Assembly: GCA_937915865.1 (NCBI GenBank)
Contig: CALGIG010000117.1
Coordinates: 62,001-126,000, forward strand
Direction of reading: 5' to 3'
From: an uncultured Prolixibacteraceae bacterium
GTDB taxonomy: Bacteria; Bacteroidota; Bacteroidia; Bacteroidales; Prolixibacteraceae
Length of the DNA stretch: 64,000 nt
The notes under the pieces were generated by a model, which was given only the letters and a program-made list of their open reading frames with translations, made no database searches and was not told where the DNA came from. Positions 45,051-53,722 of the stretch are shown here, piece by piece. Within the stretch, counting starts at the first letter, position 1. Every line of letters starts with the position of its first letter. The position numbers and the translations under genes were made by a program.

Positions 45051-45846
45051 TCAGTTTCTTAAAAAATTAGTTGTCATGAATCTTCGGAAAGCTTCATCTC
45101 CCAGTTGAAGGCGTTGATCGTAAATGGTTTTTGCATCATCGCCAGCCAAATAGCGCAATTGGTCTTTTCCATCGGTTGCAGCTTCGTGTACAATTTCTGC
45201 AATTTTTTCTGCCGGGGTAAAGGCAACATTATCAACGTTGGAGAAAAAACTATTGAATAATTCATTGTAGGCCGGATGAAATGCTTTATCATAAGAACGG
45301 CCAATAAAATCAGTCTGAATAGCACCTGGTTCAATTACCTTGATCCCGATATTGAAACCTTTCAGTTCATAAAACATACTCTCGCTCCAACCTTCCAGTC
45401 CCCATTTTGTGGCATGGTATAAAGAGGAGAAAGGAAACCCAACTAACCCGCCAAGTGAAGAAGTACTGATAAAAAGCCCACTTTTTTTCTCCCTAAAATA
45501 AGGAATAAAAGCCTGTGTTACACGAATTACGCCTAGAAGATTTGTATTTATCTGACGCAGGATTTGTTCGTCAGAGGTAGCCTCTAAAGCTCCAGAGAAG
45601 TCCGTAACCAGCATTATTGAATACCACATCAACTCCTTTTTCAATAGCTTTTTGTACAGTAGAATGAATTTCGGCCAGCTCGGTTACATCAAGCGGTAAT
45701 AATGTAACATTATTCAACTGATTAAGTTCGGTTTCTTTTTTCGGATCGCGCATAGTGGCAATCACTTTCCATCCTTTAGCCTGAAACAATAAAGCGGCTG
45801 CTTTACCTAAACCAGACGATGCACCTGTAATAAAAATTGTTTTCAT
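45051..45846 (-). pseudogene. SDR-family oxidoreductase disrupted by a frameshift
   Basis: The 5' part (from 45846) reads KTIFITGASSGLGKAAALLF to VVFNNAGYG, a normal SDR start with the cofactor loop. The 3' part reads VTDFSGALEATSDEQILRQI onward with SLYHATKWGLEGWSESMFYE (catalytic YxxxK), ending at 45051, but in another frame. The break is at about 45595-45612. It resembles the NNAGYG(x)TDFSGALEA transition, so a small indel explains it. It may be a true pseudogene or a sequencing error. The stop is 12 bp upstream of the AraC gene. Confidence 0.85.
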
Positions 45847-45940
45847 AACTTTTTAATATTTAAAATGATGTTACAAAGATGCGGCGCATTATACCGGCAG
45901 ATGTTTCCAGAATGAGTTAACCTGTGTCCAAAATGACAGA
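45843..45940. repeat. Promoter-like repeat, copy A
   Basis: About 95 bp upstream of and touching the SDR start codon share an ordered set of blocks with copy B at 48060-48153: TCATAACTTT(T/C)TAATA, CAAAGATGCGGC, GTTTCCA, TGAGTTAA and CTGTGTCCAAAA. On the minus strand the block GCATCTTTG resembles a -7 box. It may be a shared promoter and operator of the cassette. Confidence 0.6.
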
Positions 45941-46043
45941 TTCAATCATTTTCCACCACAATCAATAATGAAGCTTCGTTAAGATAAGCTTTTTAAGCAG
46001 TATTATTTTGCCGATTATTAAGCCATATTTTCATTGTTTCTTT

Positions 46044-46339
46044 TTATTCATGAAGCGTAATTTCTAACGAAGTGATAAGTTCGTTGGCCAGTTCATAATG
46101 ATGATCCAACAATACAGGGCTACCATCTGGTATTTTGCGTTAGTGCCTCATTCCATTTTCTCGTCGCTTTTTCCCTTTATAGTCTTCGCCCTCGTCCAAA
46201 ACATGGGCTGTCTCAGCAAAGCAATCGGCATAAGCAGCACTGTCAAAATCGGCTTGCGCCAGAAGTAACCTTTTTATTATTCCGTTAGTTGCCAAAGCTA
46301 TTTTCCATTAAATACATTGTTGTAATCAAATTGTTTCAT
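46044..46339 (-). pseudogene. SnoaL-like (NTF2 fold) protein remnant, frameshifted
   Basis: On the minus strand an ATG at 46337-46339 starts KQFDYNNVFNGK, which looks like an SDR N-terminus, then a stop. In a second frame follows LLLAQADFDSAAYADCFAET and AHVLDEGEDYKGK, then in a third KATRKWNEALT, and again GSPVLLDHHYELANELITSL and EITLHE. The AYADCFAETAHVLDEG block is typical of SnoaL-like polyketide-cyclase-type folds. Several frameshifts and probably a deletion fused the start of an SDR to a SnoaL gene. This is not functional. Confidence 0.7.
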
Positions 46340-46459
46340 AAACTTTTTTCTGCAAAGGAAGTGTCATGCCGAATCTTATACAAGTACGGAAAATCGAATT
46401 GCATAGGGATGAATTATTCACTTATTGCATTTTTAGAACACCGGAACTAATTTTGCACC

Positions 46460-46807
46460 ATGTATGAACGAAAAATACCTCTAACCCTTAATTGCGGCCT
46501 CGACCTGATGGCTGAAGTGTTATATGGCAAATGGAAAATCCGTTTGCTCTGGTTTATCAACGAAGGATTTTTTCGCCCTAGTGAATTGCAACGCAAAATA
46601 CCAAATGCTTCGCGCAGGGTGTTACATATTCAGTTAAATGAACTGGAAAAGCATGAGCTGATAGAGAAAACCATTTACCCGGTTGTGCCGCCAAAAGTAG
46701 AATACCGGCTAACCGAATTTGGAAAAACATTAATTCCTGTTATTTCAATCTTAGTACAATGGGGCGACCAAAATAAAGAGCGCTTAAGTGAAGTTGTCGT
46801 AAAGTAG
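46460..46807 (+). CDS. HxlR-family transcriptional regulator
   Basis: 115-residue winged-helix repressor or activator: LNCGLDLMAEVLYGKWKIRL, LLWFINEGFFRPSELQRKIP and NASRRVLHIQLNELEKHELI are the diagnostic HxlR sequence, with KTIYPVVPPKVEYRLTEFGK following. The usual second-residue Cys (NCGLD) is present, as in redox or aldehyde-responsive members (HypR/YodB type). It is convergent with the zinc ADH. The upstream remnant is read divergently, so it probably once controlled that gene; today its target is unknown. Confidence 0.93.
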   Translation: MYERKIPLTLNCGLDLMAEVLYGKWKIRLLWFINEGFFRPSELQRKIPNASRRVLHIQLNELEKHELIEKTIYPVVPPKVEYRLTEFGKTLIPVISILVQWGDQNKERLSEVVVK

Positions 46808-46820
46808 CAAACCACCAACT

Positions 46821-47906
46821 TTATTTCATTGAAGCATTTGATTCAGTTGGTTTTGCGTTCAAACTTTTCATATCAATAACAAACCGGTAACTGACATCTC
46901 CTTTTTCCAAACGATCGAAGGCTTCATTTACCTGTTGAATTGAGATTAATTCAATATCAGCTTCAATTTGATGTTCTGCGCAAAAATCTAACATCTCTTG
47001 GGTTTCGGCAATGCCTCCCAGATTGGAACCTGCCAGACTTTTTCTTCCTACAACCACACTAAAAGCATGCACCTGCAACGGTTGCATCGGGAGTCCAACT
47101 AACACGAGCGTCCCATCAATAGTCAATAAATTCATAAATCTGTTTATATCGTGTTCAGCAGAAACTGTATCCAATATAAAATCCAGTTTTGAAGTTGGCG
47201 CGTCTTTAGTATTTCCCGTAGTTATAACTGTTTCGTCTGCCCCAAGCCGATAAGCATCAGCAGCTTTCTTTTCAGAAGTGGTAAATACCACAACATGAGC
47301 TCCCATTGCTTTGGCAATTTTTATGGCAATATGTCCCAAACCTCCAATGCCTATAATTCCGATTTTTTTACCGGGTCCAACTTTCCAGCGTTTTAATGGT
47401 GAATAAACGGTTATCCCGGCACATAATAATGGAGCAGCAGCAGCAATGTTCATTGATAAAGGCAGGTGCAACACGTAATTCTCATTAGTAATAATTTTTT
47501 CAGAAAAGCCACCAAAAGTATGCCCTCCCAAATGTTTATCCGGAGAACCAAATACAATGGTACTGCCCGATTCGCAAAATTGCTCCTGACCAGCTTCGCA
47601 TGGAGCACACTCCCGGCACGAATCGACAATTCCACCAATTGCAGCCAGGTCACCAACCTTAAATCGGGTCACTGCCTTCCCAACAGCGATTATTCGACCG
47701 GTAATCTCGTGCCCCGGAATACACGGGAAAAGTGTTGCGCCCCATTTATCTGTAATTTGATCCAGATCAGAGTGGCAGATGCCACAATACAGAATTTCCA
47801 ACTCGACATCGTGAGATTGCAACAATCTACGTGATATGTCCATGGGAATCAATGATTCCTCTTTTCCTCTTGTTCCGTATGCTTTGATTGTTTTTAGTGA
47901 TTCCAT
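46821..47906 (-). CDS. Zinc-dependent NAD(P)-dependent alcohol dehydrogenase (YahK/AdhC-type)
   Basis: 361-residue medium-chain dehydrogenase. The catalytic zinc site is LEILYCGICHSDLDQ and FPCIPGHEITGRIIAVG; the structural zinc cluster is VDSCRECAPCEAGQEQFCES; the cofactor loop is IGIIGIGGLGHIAIKIAKAM. The family reduces aldehydes with NADPH. It lies between two promoter-like repeats and fits the redox theme of the cassette. The reported YahK group is 350 residues long, so length is normal. Confidence 0.93.
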   Translation of the reverse strand: MESLKTIKAYGTRGKEESLIPMDISRRLLQSHDVELEILYCGICHSDLDQITDKWGATLFPCIPGHEITGRIIAVGKAVTRFKVGDLAAIGGIVDSCRECAPCEAGQEQFCESGSTIVFGSPDKHLGGHTFGGFSEKIITNENYVLHLPLSMNIAAAAPLLCAGITVYSPLKRWKVGPGKKIGIIGIGGLGHIAIKIAKAMGAHVVVFTTSEKKAADAYRLGADETVITTGNTKDAPTSKLDFILDTVSAEHDINRFMNLLTIDGTLVLVGLPMQPLQVHAFSVVVGRKSLAGSNLGGIAETQEMLDFCAEHQIEADIELISIQQVNEAFDRLEKGDVSYRFVIDMKSLNAKPTESNASMK

Positions 47907-48059
47907 TCTATTTATTATTCAATTTGGTTATCCCCGAATAGCTCAGTTCTGTTTCCTTTTTGGTAAAAAACACAGTAGTGACAGTATATCAGCGTTACTG
48001 AACAATTTACCAATTATTATCTACAAGCCTGGTTATTTGCCTTTATTGAGAATTATCTT

Positions 48060-48153
48060 CATAACTTTCTAATAGAAGACATCGCAAAGATGCGGCACAT
48101 TATTTCTGTAGAAGTTTCCAAATTGAGTTAAACTGTGTCCAAAACGACGGATT
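48060..48153. repeat. Promoter-like repeat, copy B, with a vestigial start
   Basis: The copy holds the same ordered blocks as copy A, with TTCATAACTTTCTAATAG at the gene-proximal end. In copy A this corresponds to the SDR start codon; here the ATG is followed by KIILNKGK and a stop, so the downstream gene is gone. This suggests a duplicated regulatory unit from which the gene was lost. Confidence 0.55.
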
Positions 48154-48690
48154 AAGTTAAACTTTAGTTTTTCATGTTCCTGAAATCGTGGGAAGACTTA
48201 CACATTTTGTTTTTGAATAGTTTTGGAAAATGAGACGGATGCTGAAATACAAATTCGTATGCGATCATGTGAATGGGGTCCGTGCGCTTTATAAAGCAAT
48301 TTTGGTCGGCTTAATCAATTTCAGATCGATAGCTTTCATCGCTAATTTTCCAGTGTATTTACAACGTAAATCTGGCAATTAGTTGGGCGAAAGATTAAAT
48401 GGTCGGCGAAATATTTTGTATCGGGCAATCCTACCTCAATCAGATCGGGTTGAGAGAAGAAATATCTCAATAATCGCCCAGATTCACCCTTAGATGCGTT
48501 AAGAACAGCTAGTTGTAAAAAGGATACAGTAATTTCTAATCAATTGAAAATAGGTTTTAGTTTACTTGTGAAAAATTTAAGGATACTCTCGCCTTATTTT
48601 TATCAGGCAATTGAGAAGGCTCCAGTTATCTTCTTTCAAAATTTGTATCAATTGAAGTAATTATTGGGTAGCTATTGGTATTTTTTACAG
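48154..48690. other. Gap without recognisable genes
   Basis: 537 bases, AT-rich with a few G-rich words. No coding frame, RNA or strong hairpin could be supported. The repeat at its left edge and the AraC gene at its right edge suggest decayed DNA of the cassette. I see nothing else in it. Confidence 0.5.
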
Positions 48691-49476
48691 CTAAGTCTTT
48701 AATTTTGCTGGAGAAGCACCAAACAATTTTTTAAAAGCAAATGAAAAATGGGATAAGTCTTCAAATCCCAAATCAAGGTATATTTCTGTTGGTTTTTTAT
48801 TCTTTTTTTCGATTAAGAAATATGCTTCCTCTAATCGTTTTTTTATTAACCAACGCTTTGGAGTGTCTTTAAATATCTGGTAGAAATCTCTTTTAAATGC
48901 TGAAATACTTCGGCCTGTCAAATATGCAAATCGCTCTATACTTACATTAAACTTATAATTGCGATTCATAAAAGCTTCAATATCTATTTTTTCAGGAATG
49001 CCAAAATCAAATAGTACTGATACAATCTCAGGGTTTGTATTAATGAGTATCAACAATAACTCTTCCCGTTTTACTTTCGAAAACGTCTCATTAATGTTCC
49101 CTCCCTGATTATAATATGGCATTAACGAAGCAATAAAATTGGGTATCAATTCAGTTTTATTTAACTTCAGAAATGCATCATTTGACTTTGCAATAGTATC
49201 TTTTACAGTATAGTTATCCTTGAATTCACGAAGAAAAGGTTCATCAAAGATAATTACGACTTTTTCAAATTGACCGTTATCTTTAAGCTTGTTGTACCGT
49301 GCCAAATGATTTTTACATACGAGACAATAATCGCCTGCCTTCATTGTAAATTCTTTCGAACCATCATAACCATTCATTCTTCCTTTACCCAGAAAGAGAA
49401 AGAAATGTTCGGGAATAAATTGTTCCGGCGAAATTTGGGGACCAATGTAGCAGGATTTTATTTCGGTAATTCTCAT
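48691..49476 (-). CDS. AraC-family transcriptional regulator
   Basis: 261 residues. The N-terminal half is a cupin-like sensor (SCYIGPQISPEQFIPEHFFL, FTMKAGDYCLVCKNHLARYN). The C-terminal HTH pair is YKFNVSIERFAYLTGRSISA, KRDFYQIFKDTPKRWLIKK and TEIYLDLGFEDLSHFSFAFK followed by KLFGASPAKLK. It follows the epimerase/MFS/hydrolase genes on the same strand with a 109-bp gap, and probably controls them. Confidence 0.9.
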   Translation of the reverse strand: MRITEIKSCYIGPQISPEQFIPEHFFLFLGKGRMNGYDGSKEFTMKAGDYCLVCKNHLARYNKLKDNGQFEKVVIIFDEPFLREFKDNYTVKDTIAKSNDAFLKLNKTELIPNFIASLMPYYNQGGNINETFSKVKREELLLILINTNPEIVSVLFDFGIPEKIDIEAFMNRNYKFNVSIERFAYLTGRSISAFKRDFYQIFKDTPKRWLIKKRLEEAYFLIEKKNKKPTEIYLDLGFEDLSHFSFAFKKLFGASPAKLKT

Positions 49477-49585
49477 TAAAATATTATTTTGACATTGTAT
49501 GGAGCTTGATTTACAGATTACAAATTTACATTTTATTTGAAGTGTTTTATCCTATTTATTATTGCCTAAATGATTGATTTTGTGG

Positions 49586-50641
49586 TTATATTGTAATTGC
49601 CTTGTATTTTACAAGGCTTTCAACGGTTGCCAGGATTGCTTCTTCATTTGATCTCGGGTTCCATTTAAGCATTGTTTTTGCCTTTTCATTTGTTGCATTT
49701 CTATTAATTCCAACCATAGGAAGAATAGCTTTTGCCTGTTTATTAAATAACGCTGCAATTTTTATCAACCAAGTTGGCATCGACTTTGAAGAGGCTCTCT
49801 TCGCAATATCAGGCATCTGTTTCTTTAAGAACATAGATATTTCCAATAATGACATAGTTCCACCAGCTAAAGCAAGAAAACGCTCTCCTTTGGCATTCGG
49901 ATTAAGCATTGCACGAATATGAAGGTCCGCGACATCGCGCACATCTACTATTCCTAAGCGAATATCCGGGATAGCTTTCATTGTACCATTCAATACCTTT
50001 AATAACAAATCAAAACCACTTGAAAGAGTCGCATTAAGTGAGGGCCCGAATATAGCCATCGGGTTGATAACACTTAATTCCAACGTTCCCCCCTCATTTT
50101 GAATAAAATTCCACGCAGCCCGCTCAGCTAACACTTTGGATTTATTATATATTGAAAGACCTTTTTCATTTGGATTCGTCCAGCTTTCTTCAGTGATAGG
50201 TTTAGATGAGTCTTTATGACTATATCCAACAGCACCAAAGTTGGATGTCATTACCACTCGTTTTACTCCGGCTTCTTTTGCAGCTTTCAGCACTCGAAGA
50301 GCGCCTTCAACGGCAGGACGAACCATCTCATCTTCATCTTTTGGTAATCGAAGAAAAATAGGAGAAGCTACATGCAATACATAATCACAACCTTTAACCG
50401 CTTCATTCCAGTTTTTGTCTTTCAAGAGGTCAGTTTCAAAAAAAGACAGGTTAGACAAATTGCCAATGCCACTTGCTTCCATCATCTCGATTATCTCATT
50501 TTTACGGGAGATTGTACGAAGTGTGGTTCTTACCTGGAATCCCTGTTGTAAAAGTTGAAGTATAATATGACTGCCAACGAATCCGGTTCCGCCCGTAACA
50601 AGTACTGTTGTGTTTGAATTATTCATATCTAAGTCTTTCAT
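49586..50641 (-). CDS. NAD-dependent epimerase/dehydratase (extended SDR, DFR-like)
   Basis: 351 residues. The Rossmann loop is VLVTGGTGFVGSHIILQLLQ (TGGTGFVG); the ketone-reductase-like Tyr/Lys are in IYNKSKVLAERAAWNF. MTSNFGAVGYSHKD supplies the Ser. DYVLHVASPIF and GIVDVRDVADLHIRAML are typical of dihydroflavonol-4-reductase-like and aldehyde-reducing extended SDRs. The start is at an ATG with a second ATG five codons later. It is in operon with the MFS gene (7-bp gap). Substrate unknown. Confidence 0.9.
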   Translation of the reverse strand: MKDLDMNNSNTTVLVTGGTGFVGSHIILQLLQQGFQVRTTLRTISRKNEIIEMMEASGIGNLSNLSFFETDLLKDKNWNEAVKGCDYVLHVASPIFLRLPKDEDEMVRPAVEGALRVLKAAKEAGVKRVVMTSNFGAVGYSHKDSSKPITEESWTNPNEKGLSIYNKSKVLAERAAWNFIQNEGGTLELSVINPMAIFGPSLNATLSSGFDLLLKVLNGTMKAIPDIRLGIVDVRDVADLHIRAMLNPNAKGERFLALAGGTMSLLEISMFLKKQMPDIAKRASSKSMPTWLIKIAALFNKQAKAILPMVGINRNATNEKAKTMLKWNPRSNEEAILATVESLVKYKAITI

Positions 50642-50648
50642 ATTTAAA

Positions 50649-51959
50649 TTATTTTGTCAATAGGTTATTATTTATTGAAACCAAATATCTACTTCCTTTC
50701 CAAAGAAGTATTGCTGCAGTACTTCCAAAAATCAAATAATTTAGTCCAATTGCATTCGCTAAGTTATCGGTATGAAGTAAAAAATCTTTAACAAATATGA
50801 CAAAGCTCGGACCTAATAACATACCTATAGCATTATAAAACATTACGAATGCGGCAGAAATTCGTCCTCTGTATTCCGGAGGTGTGACAATTTGTAATGA
50901 AGCGCCAGCGACACCTGAAAATGGTTGCAAAAATTGAATGATACCAAATGCGGCGAGCAAATATATAATAGATGAATCCATAACAAGAAATCCCAAACTT
51001 CCAATAATTGCAATTGCAGATGCCCTAAAAGCGAAATGGGTAAGATGTGCATTCTTTCCTCCTCTTGCAAAACTTCTATCAACAAGCCAACCTGCAATAA
51101 CTGCCCCACACATACCAATTGGAACTGCCATAATTGCCATTATAACACCAACTTTATCAGGCTCTAGTCCCTGCGAGCGCATTAAAACTGTTGGTAGCCA
51201 AGCAGCAGCACCATAAACCATAGCACTTAACAACCCATATCCCAGAAAATGACAAATAAAAAATTGACGATTAAATGTTATAAACTGCAAAAATTCCTTT
51301 GGTGAAACTCTGTATTGTTTATTTACTCTATGTTTATTGGATGGTGCCAAAAAAATTGAAAAAGCTAATAATATACCTGGTAAACCAGACATAAAGAAAA
51401 CCAGTTGCCATGGTTCAAACTTGCTAAAAAATAATTCTGTTGAGGATGAAGAGATTACATTAGCTTCCGATATGAGAAAACCGCCGAGTAACATTGAAAT
51501 TGCTGCACCGATTTGTCCTCCGGCAGTTAGTACACTAATTGCAAATGATAATTTATGTTTTGGAAAAATTGATGCTGTAATGCTCCACGCAGCAGGTTGT
51601 AAAGCAGCCTCTCCTAACCCCACAATACAGCGGGCTATCAGGAGTTCAGTGTAATTACCTGAAAGTCCGCAAAAAATTGTTGCTAGTGACCAAAGAGTAA
51701 CACCAAAATATATTATCCAACGATTAGAGTAACGATCAACCAGCCAACCCATCGGTAAGCTACCAAATAAGAAAAATATTGCAAAAGCAGGCCCTTGTAT
51801 CCAACTCATTTGCAAATCAGTTATTCTAAAACTTCCTTTAATTAAGTCAACCATCAATGAAATAGATATGCGGTCAATAGTAGAAAGAGTAGTGAGCACC
51901 AGCAATACCAAAATAATTACCCAAGCCCGAAATAAGGTTATATTTGTTTTATCTGCCAT
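50649..51959 (-). CDS. MFS transporter (sugar-acid/anion-type)
   Basis: 436-residue inner-membrane permease with 12 predicted helices. The motif DLIKGSFRITDLQMSWIQGP, then GSLPMGWLVDRYSNRWIIYF (motif A) and SIFPKHKLSFAISVLTAGGQ place it in the Spinster/anion-cation-symporter side of MFS. VAGASLQIVTPPEYRGRISA is a second-half landmark. It is operonic with the hydrolase upstream (53 bp) and the extended SDR downstream. Likely imports or exports the substrate these enzymes process. Confidence 0.9.
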   Translation of the reverse strand: MADKTNITLFRAWVIILVLLVLTTLSTIDRISISLMVDLIKGSFRITDLQMSWIQGPAFAIFFLFGSLPMGWLVDRYSNRWIIYFGVTLWSLATIFCGLSGNYTELLIARCIVGLGEAALQPAAWSITASIFPKHKLSFAISVLTAGGQIGAAISMLLGGFLISEANVISSSSTELFFSKFEPWQLVFFMSGLPGILLAFSIFLAPSNKHRVNKQYRVSPKEFLQFITFNRQFFICHFLGYGLLSAMVYGAAAWLPTVLMRSQGLEPDKVGVIMAIMAVPIGMCGAVIAGWLVDRSFARGGKNAHLTHFAFRASAIAIIGSLGFLVMDSSIIYLLAAFGIIQFLQPFSGVAGASLQIVTPPEYRGRISAAFVMFYNAIGMLLGPSFVIFVKDFLLHTDNLANAIGLNYLIFGSTAAILLWKGSRYLVSINNNLLTK

Positions 51960-52012
51960 GTTGTCTTTATAATATAAATTATCAAAGCTTATTGCAATTG
52001 TCTGTTTTTACC

Positions 52013-53035
52013 TTATTTAAAATTTGATTGATTTAGAAAAGGAATATATGCTGATAAAATGGTTTCTGCCTGACCAAAAGCAATTGCATGGTCTTTCCCG
52101 TCTAAAGTAAATAATTGTAATTGAGGGATATGGTTCTTAAAAATTGCCGAATGCTCATAAGGGACTGTTTCGTCTTTATTGCCCCAGGCAGCAAATGCAG
52201 GAATTTGGTATTTACCAATTATATCCATTGCCTCAGGTTGCCAGGTAATTGCTCTGTTTGCTAATGTGTGTCTTATTGAATTTAGGACACCTTCGCCATA
52301 TCCTTTGTATTTTCCTTGCTCTTTCATCCAATTTAACATACCTTCTCTTGCCGGATTACCCTTGTATGATTTAGAAATCATATTGTACATAGTTTTTGCT
52401 CCAAAATTTTTGAAAATAAAATCGCCAATAATGGGTGCACGAAGAAATTTGTTTACAATTCGAACATCTCCACCTCCATTAGGCGCAATTAGTCCCACTG
52501 TTTTAATCCTTTTGGGAAATGCTGAAGCAAATGCCAAAACAAATCCTCCTCCTTGTGAAGCTCCTATAACATTTACTTTCTTTATTATTCTTAAGGTATC
52601 CAATAATTCTTTTAATTGCTGAACGTAGAACTCCTTCGTGTAATTATTTTTTGGTCTGTCAGAATAGCCATAACCTAACAAATCAGGAATTATTATTTTA
52701 TATCCTGCATCAACCAAAGGCTTCTTCCAATTCTCAAAAGCATATCCACCAACAACTGCACCATGAACCAATAATACCACAGACCCAGAATCAGGACCAT
52801 TGACCCTTACATGCATTATCCCTTGTGAGGTTTTTATGAATTGACTGGCTTTGCCTTCTTTTTTTAGTTGTGTTCGAATAACTTCATCAAGTTTTACTCG
52901 ACTTTGACCATTTACGTTTTCTTTATGTAATACAATGGTTATTAGCCCTATGAAAACCAAAGAAGATATTTTAAAGAATCCTTTAATTCGTGCTTCTTTC
53001 TTTTTAAGAATTGAGCTTAAATTAATCTGTTTCAT
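52013..53035 (-). CDS. Secreted alpha/beta hydrolase
   Basis: 340 residues with an N-terminal hydrophobic signal-like segment (ISSLVFIGLITIVLH) that suggests export or membrane anchoring. The alpha/beta hydrolase fold shows VVLLVHGAVVGGYAFENWKK (oxyanion HG), the nucleophile Ser in VNVIGASQGGGFVLAFASAF, the acid in AAWGNKDETVPYEHSAIF and the catalytic His in LDGKDHAIAFGQAETIL. Esterase, haloalkane dehalogenase-like or C-C hydrolase activity is possible. First gene of a three-gene unit with the MFS and extended SDR. Confidence 0.9.
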   Translation of the reverse strand: MKQINLSSILKKKEARIKGFFKISSLVFIGLITIVLHKENVNGQSRVKLDEVIRTQLKKEGKASQFIKTSQGIMHVRVNGPDSGSVVLLVHGAVVGGYAFENWKKPLVDAGYKIIIPDLLGYGYSDRPKNNYTKEFYVQQLKELLDTLRIIKKVNVIGASQGGGFVLAFASAFPKRIKTVGLIAPNGGGDVRIVNKFLRAPIIGDFIFKNFGAKTMYNMISKSYKGNPAREGMLNWMKEQGKYKGYGEGVLNSIRHTLANRAITWQPEAMDIIGKYQIPAFAAWGNKDETVPYEHSAIFKNHIPQLQLFTLDGKDHAIAFGQAETILSAYIPFLNQSNFK

Positions 53036-53214
53036 TTTTTTACCTTTTATTTAATGCAAAGGTCAATATTCATTTGAAAAGTTAGTTTGTTAGAAAATCC
53101 AAAATTAGTTTGTTGGAAAGTCCAAAACATATATATAAACTGATTCCAAAATTCAACATACAGAATGTTTTTGATTTCATTTTTAAACGTTGATCAAAGA
53201 AAAGTTGGTTTGTA

Positions 53215-53430
53215 TTACGTGGCATTTTTCATTGTAATGACTTCAACTTTGTGCATAAGTTTTTCACGGAGAGAAAGCATATCATCACTAACTTTTTTCT
53301 CAATTACTTTTGCATAAATCTGGGTGGTTTTAATGCTGGTATGGCCCAAAAGCTTTGAAACTGTCTCAATAGGTACACCATTGGTTAAGGTTACTGTAGT
53401 GGCAAATGTATGGCGTGCCAAATGAATAAG
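53215..53430 (-). pseudogene. Truncated tyrosine recombinase, C-terminal remnant
   Basis: The last about 70 residues of a Bacteroidota integrase: HLARHTFATTVTLTNGVPIE followed by TVSKLLGHTSIKTTQIYAKV, with HxxR and the catalytic Tyr. The homology stops sharply at about 53430; the upstream continuation of the frame is hydrophobic nonsense and the N-terminal 330 residues are missing. It is the likely former integrase of the accessory segment to its left, cut when the neighbouring element (53.7 kb) entered or by deletion. Confidence 0.85.
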
Positions 53431-53679
53431 ACCCTGAAAAACGAGCAAGAACAAAATGACACAGATAAAACGCAATCTGTTTAGAATGAGCCTGTTTGTT
53501 TAGTCTATTTGGTTTTGTCATCCCGTAAGAAAGACGGAAAAAGACAAAATCCCACAGTATTTCAGTTACCAAACCGTTAGCCGGGTTGTTACTGGAATGC
53601 GGATAGGTAACGAGGTACAAATAAACGAAATCCAAACCATTTCTTTTTCGTTGATTCACAGTATTTTGCATAAAAAAGA

Positions 53680-53722
53680 ACGCTTATGTAATGGGTAATT
53701 TTACCAATTAAAGTATAAGCGT
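53680..53722 (+). promoter_or_regulatory. Nested inverted repeats at the integrase start
   Basis: ACGCTTAT (53680-53687) and its exact complement ATAAGCGT (53715-53722) enclose a second hairpin GGTAATTTTACC (53694-53705). The right arm ends at the base before the ATG. In RNA this would fold over the start region and could limit integrase translation; in DNA it could be an operator or part of the element end. Confidence 0.5.

Noticed and set aside
53366..53671. 101-residue minus-strand frame upstream of the truncated integrase
   Set aside because: Only random composition; it partly overlaps the integrase remnant and explains no missing part of it.
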